A stretch of DNA of 64,000 nucleotides. It comes from Embiotoca jacksoni. Lineage: Eukaryota > Chordata > Actinopteri > Embiotocidae. The notes beneath the pieces are model-generated. The model was not told where the DNA came from. It saw only the letters and a program-made list of their open reading frames with translations, and did not search any database. The stretch spans positions 6,262,156 through 6,326,155 of the forward strand of contig JAKOON010000018.1 of the NCBI GenBank assembly GCA_022577435.1. The letters run 5' to 3'. How positions within the stretch are numbered: position 1 is the first letter of the stretch; every line of letters begins with the position of its first letter. A program made the translations under genes and the position numbers. Below are positions 47,562 to 60,890 of this stretch, piece by piece.

Positions 47562-50043
47562 CTCACCGCGTATGTTTGCGACGCCTGCTGGATTTGGCTG
47601 ACTGTGGTCTCAAAGGAGCCAATGAAGTCGTGAGTCCCGCTGTTGTTGTAGTCATAACAGTCTACCTGGGAAACACACACAGTCCGGAGAGGCAAGACCA
47701 CGTCAGTCACATTTCTTTGATTTTTAAATCACCGACATTTTACCATCAGAGCGTGGAAATCAAAGCAGGTGAGACAAAAGCATGCTATGGGTGTGAAGCT
47801 TTCGAATGTAAGGCAACGACCTGATACTAAAGGACAACTACCAGAAACACACACAAGCCGTCTAAACTGCCTCCTGCGAGGCGGGAGGACAGCACCTGCT
47901 CAGAGTCTGCTCGCGGCAGCTTCTGAACACCGAGTTGAGAGAACGGGGAGAAGACACACAGTATGGAGCAACCAGCACAGCCCAGACAAGCTGTGTGATG
48001 CTACGAGATCAACAGCTCAGAAAGCTCATGGGTAACTAAAGAAAAGAAAAAAGGATCCATCTTAACGGAAAACTTCTAACTGACCCGTTGGTTAACTTAC
48101 TTGTCAATAAATAATGGAATATTTATTGTGTGATTAATATTGTGAAAGACTGTAGGCCACAAACACTGGTAGATCACTGAAAAGATAGAAGGTATTTTCA
48201 TCATTTGGCCTCCACTTATATAAAAGGAGGTTTATTGTGATCAATCACACCTAGAAGCCTCATATATAATATTTAACAGGGAAGTTAGCAGCTCAAAACA
48301 AGGTCATTTTGATGTATTTTGCGTATTTACTGACAAAAAAAAGACCAGATTTTGCTGCATGTCTGACCAAGAACTGATGAATTAACTTTACACATACTTT
48401 AAGGTGTTTTTAGGCCCGTTTGAATCAATGTTATTGCTGCACTCCCGATATAAATGTTGAGATGAAGTACAGAAGTCAGTGATCAACCAGATATATTTAA
48501 CAGGTAAGTTCGCCAACGGGCCAAACTCCTCCCAACTGCGTGTATTCCTTTAAGATAGACGTAGATGCGTCCAGGACTTTGGCAGGTCCCGTTACGGACA
48601 CTGCATCCTGCACGTGAACAGCACTCACTGTGGTGAACAGGTAACTCACTTGGACTGTTGACCGGAAAGCGTCTCTTCCTGATAAGTTTGCTTTGAAAGA
48701 GTTAAGAGGTTGGGAACAAAAAAAACAAAAAACGACAAACATAAACTAATGCTAAAACAGCAAGATTATCAAACCCTCAGATGTGCACAGGAGGCCGTCA
48801 AAAAGACGTACGCAGGATTCACACGGTGGCCGAAGTTCAGTATTTTCATGAGTTTACACGACAAAAAGGGCTTCAATGATCGTAATGTTGGCTTTTAGTT
48901 TTGTTGATGTTCATGAAAGATTTCTACTGAAGATCCTGCAAGTAATGTCTGAGACAAGCTTTGAATACGATCGGTCCAATCTTTAAAATTATAACAAACT
49001 GACTGATAGATCAGCCGGCCGATATTGGCCCATCACATATAAATCTGTGTTTTTTACAGAACATAATGCAGATAAAAATGCTTGGAGTACATAAAAAAAA
49101 AAAAAAAAAATCTATTTATAGTAATTTATTAGTAGTAAATTCCCAGTAAAGTTTACTGTTTCAGTGTTTTGATGTTATTATTGTGGACAATAGGCTGCAA
49201 AATATCCTGCCTACATTACATATCTTTCTCACTTTTTGATAAATCATTGCAAAAAATATGTGTTTATATAAAGAATATCTGCCATTAAATTCAATTTAAA
49301 TTCCTTAATACGAGTCATTGTCATTGACACCAGAAATTCTGTATCGGTCAATTTTTAAAATGTCCACATTAGTTAACAGCCAGGATGATACAGGACTGAT
49401 CGATCGCTGAAAATAAACAACTATGAAAACTGGAGTAGCGCTTTTAAGTTCTACGAAACCCGATATGTCCTCACGATAACAACGTCGTGTTTGAGCACGC
49501 AGTAGAAAAGGCTGCCGTGTGCTGGATGTGTACCTTCACAGATTTCTCCACGTCGCCTCCACACAGTGACTGCAGCGGGATTCGAAACGGTCTCCATGTT
49601 GGGTTTAAGTTGTTTTTCACCACCTGCACAGAAGCCCAGATTAAGAACCGCCTTGCCTGCTGGGTAATTATATATCACCAGTATAAAATATAAGCAGCAG
49701 CAACACAGCTGCACAGCACACAATGAGTACATGTGTACCTCCGTCCTGTGAGCCAGCTGCCATCCAGTTTCTGTCTGCTTGTGGAACTCCAGGAAAGGGT
49801 CGGACTTACCAAAGAAATCCTGGAAATAAATACGAAGTGTTTATAATGAGGTGATTTCTGGGCACATCTCAAATATAAACTCTAAAATGGTGGAAGTGAT
49901 CCATTTGTAGTTTAGCGTCACATGCCACCACTGCAAGACTAGAAGGACAGAACATTTATAATTGGGCCATATTGAGTTTTAACTTCTTTGTCACCGTGCT
50001 GAATTCACTATGCTAGATCAGCACATAACTGAGCCTTTTATTT

Positions 50044-50104
<61 letters not shown>

Positions 50105-51212
50105 TAATGTTGCTCAACAATCTCCACCATCATTAGAAAGTTGCAGGAAGAACTCAAGTTGACCAATGACAGCCCTGCAGTCTCCACACTGCACCATGGA
50201 GTTGGATTTAATGTCGTGAAAATAATGAGTAGTTGTAAAGTCCACAGTCCGAATTATTAAATGCAGTCAGATCATCTACATTCATATTTCTAAATTCATA
50301 ATTCAAATGTAGTCATTGATACCTTTTTGTCCAGTTTTCGAGCTGCAACTTCAAACGCCAACACCCTGTTGTCTGTTCTCTCTTCTGCACACACCTAAAA
50401 AAAAAAAAAATCAACAGTATTAAAGTATTAAATAAGTACAAACAAACCAATAAACACATATTCAAAATGCCCTCATAGCTCCACCTGTCAGTGGCTCCCT
50501 GAATAAAACAAACTCACAGTGATGGTTCCTTTTCCTGCCGGCCTCTTGTCCTTCATAACAAGTGGTTTTGTTAGTTTCTTTGAGGACACAATCTGAACAG
50601 AAAGAAGCATTATTATCATGAGACAGCACCAGCACCACTTCCAATGATTTGTTATTCTTTACAGCGCTTATAAATGTTGTTGGAGATCATTTAGGACTGA
50701 TAAATGCAGGAATAACCTGTCCCAAGGTACACTCCAGCTCTCCCAGGAAGTCGGCCTCTTGCAGACTGTGGCTGGCACTGTCAATATCGTGCACTTCAAA
50801 CCTCAGCTTCTGCACCATCTCGAAGTAGTAGTCGAGGACAAGAGTCTGGGAAAACTTGGGACTAAGGCAGTTCTGGATTTTCTCCGTTCGGCCAATCTAA
50901 CACAAACATACATTTCAGAATCAGCGATTATTCAGATTCGTGACATTTCCAACGTGACAGCAAAAAAACAGTTTCACTTAAAAATGAACGCTCAAAATCA
51001 TTAAGAAAAAGAGCTGCTTACATCAGCTCAACAGGCTTTTCACCGCGTACCTCCGACCAGTGGGGCCCTGAGCTGTTCACGAGAAGCACACACACAGGGT
51101 CGGACTTGGAGAACGTGTCCATGTCGAGCAGATTCTCACACGAGATGCTGAGCGCCACCTTGGTCACGCAGTCTGTGGCGCCGGGCCCCGGGGCGACGAC
51201 TGCTGCTGCCAT
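43372..51212 (-). CDS. Copine, second gene of the tandem array
   Basis: Exons: 51212-51051, 50896-50717, 50592-50518, 50394-50323, 49819-49739, 49623-49534, 47665-47567, 47409-47323, 47083-47024, 46882-46749, 46067-46013, 45878-45827, 45375-45242 and 45088-44852, then 44740-44630 or 43521-43372. The products are 542 or 555 residues. The layout and phases are the same as in cpne3. The N-terminus is 10 residues longer (MAAAVVAPGPGATD). C2A has 'LLDMDTFSKSDPV' and 'HDIDSASHSLQEADF', so loop 3 is less acidic than in cpne3. C2B has 'FFGKSDPFLEF' but 'CYDYNNSGTHDFIG', where two acidic ligands are N and S. The vWA metal-site motifs 'DFTGSNGDP' and 'TDGVITDMD' are intact. It is copine-3-like and probably arose by tandem duplication. 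No specific symbol is assigned. Confidence 0.94.
43716..44176. repeat. Common fish interspersed repeat
   Basis: It starts 'CATTACATTTAGCTGACGCT' and 'AAAGCGACTTACAATAAG', wording seen very often in fish genomes. It lies between the two alternative last exons of the second copine. A 94-codon open frame within it (43892-44176) is part of the repeat. Confidence 0.75.
44630..44740 (-). CDS. Second copine, proximal last exon (type a)
   Basis: A TTTCAG acceptor is followed in phase 0 by 36 codons and a stop: 'AGTAALAQSVLAELPDQV', then an SFFTLLDLKPA-type tail. It is identical in length to 32276-32166 of cpne3 and shares the ALAQSVLAELP core. Confidence 0.82.
   Translation of the reverse strand, partial: AGTAALAQSVLAELPDQVASFFTLLDLKPASDPSPP
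47495..47558. repeat. (CA)n at second copine exon 7 donor
   Basis: This 32-unit run is read as TG in gene sense. It starts eight bases inside the intron. Confidence 0.97.
50044..50101. repeat. (TA)n simple repeat
   Basis: This TA run, with one G interruption, lies in the intron between exons 4 and 5 of the second copine. Confidence 0.95.
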
Positions 51213-52208
51213 CACAGCCTTGGAGGACAAACACTCAACACACAAGGACTGACAAACATAAAGCAGAAAATGGAGGAGAACATTTAACATGTCATTACTC
51301 CTGAATCAGCCAAGTTATGACTGAGCTGCTTTCTCGTGAATCACTCGATCCACATTCACTTAGCAGACGTTAATGTGGGTTAATAGTCCGATTTGGCTCC
51401 TGTTAATGGAGCCTGCAAGAGTTTCCAACTCGGCACAAATGATTCATCTGACACACCCAGAAACATGTAGGAAGGAAGGACCGAGTAAACCCTGCAAGCA
51501 AAAGCTGCTTTAGGAAATCAAGGTAGAAATGCATTAACGCATAGCCGGCGGAGCTCATTTCACACATGACATTTTAAGTGTATTACACAACGTCGGGGAT
51601 GTGTTTGTAAATTCGGCCGACAGTTGATCCTATCAGCTCCATCACTTTTCTTCTTTTCCCAACATCACTGTTATATAAAAGCGAAAGTGAAGCGGTGGAA
51701 GTTTGGGCGGATTTGACCGGCGGTGCTGCAGTGAACGGGACAAACCCCAACCAGGGATGGACCCTCTGAGGTGAAGCCCGGGCTGCAGAGGTGCTGAACC
51801 GACAGCCCGACACGTGTGCTCGGTTGTAGTCTGTAGTCGGTGATAAGTTTACATCTGCAATACAGAGGCAGCACATCTGTCCACGACCGTCCGTTAACGG
51901 GACCGGTGGCCCGTACCGTAAAAAAGCGTTACTCGTCACACCACCGACTTCAACAACTAACGAACAAACTTAACGTTTCGCGCTTCTCAAAAACAAGATG
52001 AAGTTAAATAAAACATGACGTGTTTTTAACTCCCGTTAACTTGAAGAAGTTTGTTTTGATTGTAGCTACCAGTCACGTGATACGATGAGTAAAAGTACAA
52101 TTTTACTCTCTTTATTTAGCGATATCTGATGAAAGCCGAGCGAATTTATTTTTTATGTGGACAATCAAAGCGACATAACGTGAAAAGGAGTCCGGTGTCG
52201 CAGCCTAC

Positions 52209-52345
52209 CTTGCGGGCGACTTGTTAGCTGTCTGCAGCCGAGCTCGCTGACTCGGAGGTGGGCGTGGCCACGCGCGCTCGTTTCCTGTTACCGGCCGCAA
52301 ACGTGAGCGCGCTCATCATCTCATAGGGCGAAAGCCATGACGTCA
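52209..52345 (-). promoter_or_regulatory. Promoter and untranslated first exon of the second copine
   Basis: GC-rich, CG-dense sequence has a good donor at its gene-sense 3' end. A CRE-like TGACGTCA word lies near 52338 and an ETS-like TTTCCTG near 52281. The start site is not resolved. Confidence 0.5.
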
Positions 52346-53533
52346 ACAAACCTGGCCAAATAAAGAGGTGTAAAATGGTCACAAACACGCTTCTTGTTAA
52401 AGATGAGATGTGAAGTGTAATGCAGTCACCTCAAAGGCCTCTTTTTTCTTCTTTTTTTTTGAAGTATAGCTTTCAACCTGAACACTGATGTTACTTTTAC
52501 AGATACGACGTCCGTGTTTCACTTGTTTCAAGCAAATGTCATCAATAGTGGTGTTTTACTTTGTAGTTTTGTCTCCGGCAGCTTAAGTCCATAACAGAAG
52601 GCAAGCATCTGAAAAATTGCAGTGACACAGTAATGTTATGGTTATACAAGGAAGGCACTGTGATTGGATCATAAGACTGTGATGTGACGTGTTTATGACA
52701 TGTTGTTTCCTTCATCAGAATAACACCTCAATCACTAAAGAAGCACCTTCTTCATGGAAACAGTTCAGTCTCCTCATAGAGATTAAAACTAACAGCAGTG
52801 ATGCAAGTAAACAGATTATATATTTGGCTGAAAGTCTCTTTTTCTCCCAGTAGGTTGCAGCATTTACAACTCCTCCCTCCCATGTCTCAGTGACTCTATC
52901 AGCAATTACTTTTTTACAGCCGCCACATATATTCCCTAAGACTCAAACACCGACGGCATCAGCTGATTTTCCTCTGCAGAAATTGCTTTGTTGTGCAGAA
53001 GCAGAAAGGGCTGAAGTCAGCATCACTTCAGTCACAGTCAAGGATGGTAACGCACAAATCAATCGGTGTTTCTGTTAATTTAATTTAAACAGACACATAT
53101 GAGCACAGGAGAATACATTCACACATGTTTTGGCTTTGGCTTCTTCAGTGTGCAACAGTCTCTCCGTTTCTATGGTTGGATCCTTTTAAATTGTGATCAA
53201 TGATTGTCAGGCACTTATCAGCAGAAGGAGAGGTGTCCGCCTCACTTAAAACCTCACAAAGTCTCCTTCCTTCATCGTCAAATCCCAAAAGTTCAACAAC
53301 CAGAATCCAAACTACACGTACACTCACAGAATTATACACAGATCATACAACGGACAATTAATGCGGGCCATACGGGTGAATGCAAAAATAATTTCCAACA
53401 ATTATGAACAACATTAAAGGTGAATGAAGACAATACAATGCATAGACATCTCTTAACAACAACGCATAGAAAAGTGACAGGTTTCATTTTTCATTTTAAT
53501 ATACAAGGAAGTCTGAAAAAAAACATAAAACTA

Positions 53534-53539
53534 TTTATT
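53534..53539 (-). terminator. Possible polyadenylation signal of the third copine
   Basis: AATAAA on the minus strand lies about 305 bases after the stop codon of the third copine. Another AATAAA-like word lies in the T-rich run near 53743. Confidence 0.45.
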
Positions 53540-53844
53540 TATACAAGAAATTAGAACATATGAAGACATTTGTAGTACACAGAGTATATTGTGATTACTC
53601 ACTGTTAGCGTGCTCTATACATGCTGTCATGTCTCTTGGTCGCTGAAATACTTCCTTTATGAACGTTGAGTAAAGTCCACATGTCAAACAATCCAGATTT
53701 GAAGGTTGGTTGTATTTTTATATTTGTATTACCTCTTTTTTTTTTATTTAATGCAGCAGCGGTACCTTATCTTAGCTTTGACTTGCACCATTTCAAACAC
53801 TGCATGTAGACAGAGGGTGAAGGAGATGCAGACGGGAAGTCTAC

Positions 53845-56800
53845 TCACTGGGGCAGCTCGGGAGCGCTGGGCATAAGAGGAGGTTTCAGGTTGTGAGAAT
53901 TGAAGAAGAGTGCCAGTTGATCAGGGAGCTCTGCCAGGACGCTTTGGGCCAGAGCCACACTGCTTCCCTGCAGCAACAATGTCAGATGAATGAGGACTAG
54001 CCCTGCATAGGGAGCATACTTCCTTATATTCAAGTGTCCACGTGTCTTTGGTATTGGCAGTTGAAGGTGATCAGTGAACTCAGAGGGGCAGTTGGACCTA
54101 TTGTCATGAACAAAATGAACGTGAAACTAAATCATGAAGTGTGTAGTAATTGATAAGGAAATGTCCTCCACTGAATATAGACATAAATCCCTTATGTGTA
54201 CATGTTCTGACTCTGAGACAGCAGTCTGAAGGATTTGTGCTTCTACTTACTTGAAAGTCTCTGAAGGGCACGAACTGGACGATGTCCCGGGCCGCGACAT
54301 CACCGAAGGGCGACTGCAGCAGTTTGTCATCGCTGTCGAGGAACTCCATGGCGCTGAAGTCTGCCCCGCCGACGCCCACGATGATGATGGACATGGGCAG
54401 ACGAGAGGCCTCCACGATGGCGGCGCGTGTCTGGTCCATGTCGGTGATCACTCCGTCTGTGATGATGAGCAGCACAAAGTATTGCTGCACAAAAACAGGG
54501 AACAAAATGCATCAGACACTGAAACATATAAGTTAAGTTAATTAAGACAGTCTAATATAAAAACGTATTATAATTCTTAGTTATTTCTGTATTTTGTTTG
54601 GCCTGTCACTTGATTTATAGTCAACATTAGCAACTGAAGCATCACCTGATAATGTATTTCATTCAGCTGCCATTACACACTTCTTAAAGTGCTGATCAGA
54701 AATCACAACGTCTCTGAATCTTGTCATAAAAGATTTAAAAAAGGTAACAGGAGAAGTTTGCTTTCATTATTATTAAATCAATTTGATGCATTAAATAAAG
54801 TATCTGTTGGATAGAAAACCTTTAGACAATCAAAGTTATCAGAAAGTTGTTGTCTCTCGAAAAATACGCTGCAAAGTCAATACCGGGGACAAACAGAAGA
54901 TCTGATTGGTGCCTTTAAATCTTCCTCTGCGGCTACTTACTGATGCCACTCGCTGATAGAGAGCCTGTCTGGCAAAACAGGCCACGTGATTGATGATTGG
55001 AGAAAAGTTGGTGGGACCCCAGAACTTCAGCTGAGGTAGACACTTCTGGTAGGCGTGCACCACACCCTCGATGCCTGCAACGCAAACACACATGCATGAC
55101 GACACGGAAGCACGAGTGCAACGTCACCGGACAGCTTTTTAACAGCCGGACCCAGTTGTGTGAGCAGGTTTAAACGTACCTGCACAGAAGGGATTGGATG
55201 GATTGAAATTGATAGGAAACTGGTGGGACACCTGCAGGCAGAAGTCATAACAACTTTGTTTCAGACAAACAGTCGACTTTGTTACATCACTCCCACGTAC
55301 CTGAAGGTTTGTCTTCCCCCCCAGCAGGATGAGTTTCCAGACTGATGCAGCTCAAACCCCAAACCAACAATAATGAAGATGCTTTAATAAGTACAACAGT
55401 CTCCCGGCCAAGTTACTCTGCAGCTGCAAATGAAGGTTCAGCAGTTTGAATGAGTCGAATGTCTTCTAAAAAAAATTTCGTATGAATTTGGGTTTTTTAC
55501 CGAACAGATGGCCAGTGGTGTCAACATGATCACACAATGAACAAAATCTGTGTTTTTGTTCGTATGAGCCCCGAACTATTGATATAAGGCAACAGTCAAC
55601 CTAAATTATGAACACTGGGACATTGAAATCTGGGATGTCAGGTTTGTTTAACAACAATATTTCATACCTGGTAGGAAGGGGGGATCTGCGCTCCAAATCC
55701 AAACACAGGAAACATCTTATTGCTGCACAAAAAAACCCAGAAAGAATTTTTAAAAAAGGAGCTTCAAATCTAAATCCAATAAAATGTGATCATTGCAGGC
55801 CAGTAAACATTATTCCTGTAGCACTTTTAATAACAGAAGCTACAAAGTTACATTGCACAAGACTGACTTGTTTACAAGATCTTGTGTTTTTAAATAAAAC
55901 AATTCAGTTGGAACCAAATAAAGTAAACCAAGAATAAAAACACAAGTCTTAGCTGAGCAGCACCACACATTATGTCCTCCACGTTGTTATGGTCAGGATC
56001 AAGGACAGTGAAACAACCAACCACCGCAGTGTAAAGTTTAGAAAGTTCTTCCTTCTGGCTGATCCAATCTAGCGTCAATCATGATCTATTATCCATTTAT
56101 TATTTGAACAAGTGGCAGCTTTAAGAGGTAGATTAATGTAGGATGAGCACAGTTTGAGTTTACCTGTCATAGTCCTGGATGATGCTACCGACTGCCCAGA
56201 TGGCAGACAGGTATTCATTATATCCCTCAGGGCTGATGTGGTGGAGAGACTGCGGCGTGTTCGGATCACCGTTAGAGCCCGTGAAGTCAATGCCAATCTG
56301 GGCCCGGTCCGAGAGAGGATAAGGGTCAACATACCAACAGTGTGTATATATATATATAAAGGTCCTTCAGTGAATATAAAGGTCCTGCAAGTTTCAGTGA
56401 CTCGTGTTGTTCATTTCTAAACTCACAGTGAAGTTGATCTGACAACCGCCCATGATATAATCCAGGAAGGTGAACTCCTTCAGCACCTGAGGGGGGAAAC
56501 AATCCATTAACTGAGCACCAAGAGACATCTGCAATATGTTTGAAACAATCAATCATTCGTAGCTTTCTTAAATTGCTCACCCAGCTGGAAGTTTTGTGTT
56601 GTTTTTTTTTTTATGGATTAATAACATCCTATGTTTAGTCATGTTTTCAGTGGGAGTTTTGTTTTGTTCCCAGAACGTTTGACCTTTAACCATCAATATC
56701 TTATCAGTTCATCCTTGAGTCCGAGTGAACATTTGTGCTAAATGTGAAGAAACTCCTTCAAGGCGTTCCTGAGATTTGACCAGTGAGCTTAACCTTTGAC

Positions 56801-59800
56801 CTTCGACCACCAAAATCGAATCAGTTCATTCTTGGCACCGAGTGAACGTTTGTCACAAATCTGAAGAGATTCTCAGAAGCCCTTCTTAAGATATCACGTT
56901 CATAAGATCAGGATGGACGAACGGACAAAGTGAGAACATAATGCCTCCAGAAACGGCCATCGCCAGCACGGAGGAACAAAAACCACCAGCTGAAAACAGT
57001 CCTAAAACAAAGCATCATTTTTATTTGGAAAGTCCTTACTGAGAAAAATCGAGTGAAATAACAAGAAGAGTTGGATGTCTTTAATGTTTGAAATCATTAC
57101 CTGGCACTGTTTGATGCAAATGACCCCGGAGTTTTTATAGTTTGCCTTCTTTAACTTTTTGGGGCTGATGCATTCGAATTCAGCCTGGAAGCAAGAAGAA
57201 GAGTCACATTTACATCTGTGAAATAGAAATAGTTTCACCAAACAAGATGAAAAAAACATGAAGTCTCACCGGGCAAATGTGAGTTCCCACTTGCATTTCA
57301 GCCAGCGAGGCCTTAAAGGTGCCGATGTGTGCGTGGGAGCCGTTGACCCGATGGTCGTAACAGTCGACCTGAGGACGCAAACAGAAAGACTCCCTGTGAG
57401 AGGTGACAAATAAAACAGCTCAGAGACGCGTATGAAAACATTACGCGAAACATTTTGACATGACTTCATAACATTTTTATTATTGTTAAAAAGCAGAAGT
57501 ACGTAGGTGCTGGGAAATGTTAATTTTGTCAAGATGTAAAACGTAATAAATGTATAATTATCATGTCTGTGGAAACCATACAATGTTCTCTATTTATGGC
57601 CTGTGAGGAAGCTTCATCGTGACGTAAGCACTCTGCAGTCAGTTAATAAGTTCCCACCGGACGTGCACCATATAATATTTCACAGTTATATGTACAAGAG
57701 CGGTAAATGCAATGAGAGTAACTCAAATGGATAAAAAGAACAAAGCAAAAAAACGCACACCTTCACATGGCGACGTCACGAATCGTGCATACATACACAC
57801 ACCGCTTATCCAGCTGGGCCGTAAGCACTGCCTTGTTTTAAGTTTGGGGGCATGAAAAGAAAATGCATTTTACAGAATGAATTATTAGTAAGTGAGATCA
57901 ATTAGTGTGATCAATCAAGCCAACAAAAGCTGAACTTAAAAATCAAGAAAGAACTCCACCGTTGTCACAACTCAGTATTGTTTAAGGGGCGTTAAAGGAA
58001 ACAGGATTTGTTAATAGAGGCCGTTGAACAAAGCAGATTCATTCACAGTGAAAAATAATATTGGACCTTGATAGGTTTCTCCACATCTCCTCCACAGAGA
58101 GATCTCAGTGAGACGCGGAAGGGTCTCCACGTCGGGTTGAGGTTGTTGTACACAACCTGCAGCACACAAATAAACAGGTCACGACCAAGTCAGGAATAAT
58201 TCACCAGCAGAAGAAGGAGATGATGATTAATGTACGCACCTCTGTCCTGTGAGCCAGCTGCCATCCCGTCTCTGTCAGCTTGAAGAACTCCAGGAAAGGG
58301 TCGGACCACCACAAATACTGAACAACCACATCCGATCAGTCATTTACACTTGAAGCTGTTTCATGCAAATCAGAGATGCTTCAAGCGTGTGACCTTTAGT
58401 ACCTTTTTATCCAGCTTGCGAGATGACACTTCCATGTTTGCCACTCTGTTGTCTGTTATTTCTTCAGCGCTGATCTAGTGGAAAAAAAAAAAAAAAAAAA
58501 CCCTTGAAGATTTAATTTATGCGGTTTTAAACTTTAGACTATTCGACGACGTGAGATAACTCAAAATGTTCCCGTTTTGAACCCAGCCATGGACCTGAAG
58601 GAGAAACTACGTGACACCGACGAGAGACAAGCAACCGATCAACCGTCACAATAATCAACATCAGACATATTCACACAATATGCCAAATTCTTGTAAAACA
58701 GAGGTGTATTATTCTTTCTGGCAACCCCCCCGAGCATTTTAATTAACAAGCGTACGTGAGGACTTCCTGTCTAAGTGCTGTGATCACGTCTGTTTGCTTT
58801 AACGGAGGCTGAAGCGTCCAGCATGGAGCCCAAACAGACACACACAAACATCCCTCGGTTATTTACACTGTTATCTGAATATCATTTGAAGTATTACTCG
58901 CACGATGCACTTTATGACCGGCGCTTCTCACTGCTGCTTTTTGCACAATACCGGACATTTTTTAAAAATCTTTTTCTGTCTTATTCTTTTATTTTTCTCT
59001 CTTTCAATAAAGTTTTTAAAACTTTATGTGTTTTTTAAATTTTTTTTATTCTTGTCAAGGGTGAAAGGAGAACTATAAAAGTATGAATTTAAATGTCCGG
59101 TGTCACCGCCTGTGTTTCTACCGGGCATTTGACAATAAAAAAATATCGTAATCTTTAATAAACCTCTAAAAATTCACGTTATACAGCAAATAAAAAACTG
59201 TGTTCATTCTTATTTGGCCCTTGCTGCTACACACATCGCAGCGCATCATGAACGTGTGCGATAAACAAGCAGAGAGGCTCGTCTACCTGCGTCAGTCCCA
59301 GCTGAGGCCTCATCACCACCTCTATATCTTGTATAAATGATACGGCGTCCACTCACTGTGATGGTCCCCCGGCCTGCAGGCCTCTTGTTCCTCAGCAGCA
59401 AAGGTCGGGTCATCTGCCTGTTGGACACAATCTGGACAGAAAACGACGCCATCAAGGACCAGACATCAGGTGGAGCAATATTTTTCCGTCAGGCTGACGA
59501 AGGCGAAGCTCACCTGGCCCAAGGTACATTCAAGCTCCCCGAGGAAGTCATCATCGCTCAGGTCGTACGTGTTATTGTCAATGTCGTACACACAGAACTT
59601 CAGCTTCTGCACCATCTCGAAGTAGTAGTCAATGACGAACTTCTTCGCAAACTTTGGATTCAGGCAGTTGAGGATCATCTCTGTGCGGCCAAACTAATAC
59701 AAAAAAACAACAAAAAAAACACACGTCTAAAGAAGGATAGCTGTCACGAGTTACGCTGTTGTGTTATAAACTTTCTTCAAGGAAGTAGTTCAGACAGGAT

Positions 59801-60885
59801 ATTAAAAAAAAACAACTGTATATCGTTGCAGTTGCTGAGATTTCCAGAGCGTCTGTCATAAGTTTAGAAGATGTGAAGCCTGCCAGTCGTTTGAGTTTCC
59901 TTTGCCAGATCGGTGCGACAGCAGAGAGCTGGAGAGGATCGTTTGGCTGTTTTCTTCCTGCTGACTTTAGAAGGAGAGTCGGTCCGCAGCGAGCGGTGAA
60001 CGTGAACTCTACGTCTGAGAGCTTTTTGTAAACGGGAACAGGACCGTTGTGTTAATAAAATAAATAATAATAAATAATAAATGTAATCCATTACAGTTCC
60101 TGAGAAAAAAAAATTCAAAATGTTCGTGATAACAAAGGAGTTGCATTCAAATATGTTTTTTTTCCTCTAGAAATGACATCACATTCACGTTTACATTTTC
60201 CCTCGACTGCAGTCAGTTGATCGACCAGCGTGTGATTTGTTTCGGTGGTTGCGCTTTAAAATCAAAACACACCCATCTTATTTCAAGTTATATTGAACAA
60301 CCTTTAAGAAAAGTTTGACAGCAATCAGTGTTAAATTCTGTTTGGAGGTTTACGTCGATTTTAGTTTTAGATTCGATTAAATTAGATTTAGATTAGATTT
60401 GACTTTATTAATCCCACAGTGGGGAAATTCAGTCGTCACAGCAGCAAAAAGAAAACCAAAAAGCGCGCGCAATATGAAAAGATTTACAAATACGTACAAG
60501 ATATAAGAAATAAGACAGATACAAAATTGTCGTTTGAGAATAAATACACACAGACTATATACACAAAAAGACAAATAAAGTAATTAAAACACAGCTACAT
60601 TACTTATTATATTTTAAACAAGGTAACCTGTTGCACTTCAAAAGTAACCTGTGACATAAGGACGCGTCTATATTCAGCACTTTAATCCAAATAGCTGGCG
60701 AGTGAAACATGTGAGTGGACACTCACCTCGTACCAGTGGGAGCCCGAGCTGTTGATGTACACGGCACACAGAGGGTCCGACTTGGAGAAGACGTCCATGT
60801 CCATCAGGTTTTCACAGGAGATGGTCAGCTCCACTTTAGTGGCCAAATGGGTGGCACCGGGCCCCGGGGGCCCAGCTGTGGCCAT
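53845..60885 (-). CDS. Copine, third gene of the tandem array, altered C2B
   Basis: Fifteen exons: 60885-60727, 59693-59514, 59431-59357, 58474-58403, 58317-58240, 58156-58067, 57368-57270, 57184-57101, 56486-56427, 56297-56164, 55722-55668, 55231-55180, 55074-54941, 54484-54251 and 53967-53845. They encode 542 residues. C2A is normal ('LMDMDVFSKSDPL', 'YDIDNNTYDLSDDDFLGE'). In C2B the usual 'DFFGKSDP' is 'YLWWSDP', one codon shorter, and 'CYDYDNDGSHDLIG' is 'CYDHRVNGSHAHIG', so most acidic calcium ligands are gone. Exons 8 and 14 are also one codon shorter. The vWA keeps 'DFTGSNGDP', 'GPTNFSPIINH' and 'TDGVITDMD'. The frame is open throughout with normal splice sites, so it is not a pseudogene. 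One last exon was found ('ALAQSVLAELPDQ', type a-like). It is divergent from rmdn1. Confidence 0.94.
56660..56985. repeat. Common fish repeat with internal duplication
   Basis: The phrases 'TTTGACCTTTAACCATC' and 'CAGTTCATCCTTGAGTCCGA' recur about 120 bases later as 'CTTTGACCTTCGACCACC' and 'CAGTTCATTCTTGGCACCGA'. The block ends with 'AACATAATGCCTCCAG'. This wording is common in fish genomes. It lies in an intron of the third copine. Confidence 0.65.
60375..60450 (+). repeat. Tail of a common fish interspersed repeat
   Basis: It contains 'GACTTTATTAATCCCACAGT' followed by 'GGGGAAATTCAGTCGTCACAG', the same family as 9078-9136 and 63222-63265. Confidence 0.65.
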
Positions 60886-60890
60886 GGCGA

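Larger units (their letters stand above)
51219..53844. other. 5' flank of the second copine and 3' flank of the third
   Basis: The coding exon of the second copine has an acceptor near 51218. A CpG-rich block at 52209-52340 looks like its untranslated first exon and promoter (donor AAG|GTAGGC at 52208). From about 52440 to 53844 the DNA is AT-rich. On the minus strand an AATAAA (53534-53539) may end the third copine transcript. No second last exon for the third copine and no other gene were found here. Confidence 0.55.

Noticed and set aside
53845..60885. Third copine as a pseudogene because of altered C2B
   Set aside because: All fifteen exons keep phase, splice sites and open frame, and the vWA metal-site residues are intact. 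Changes are confined to particular loops.
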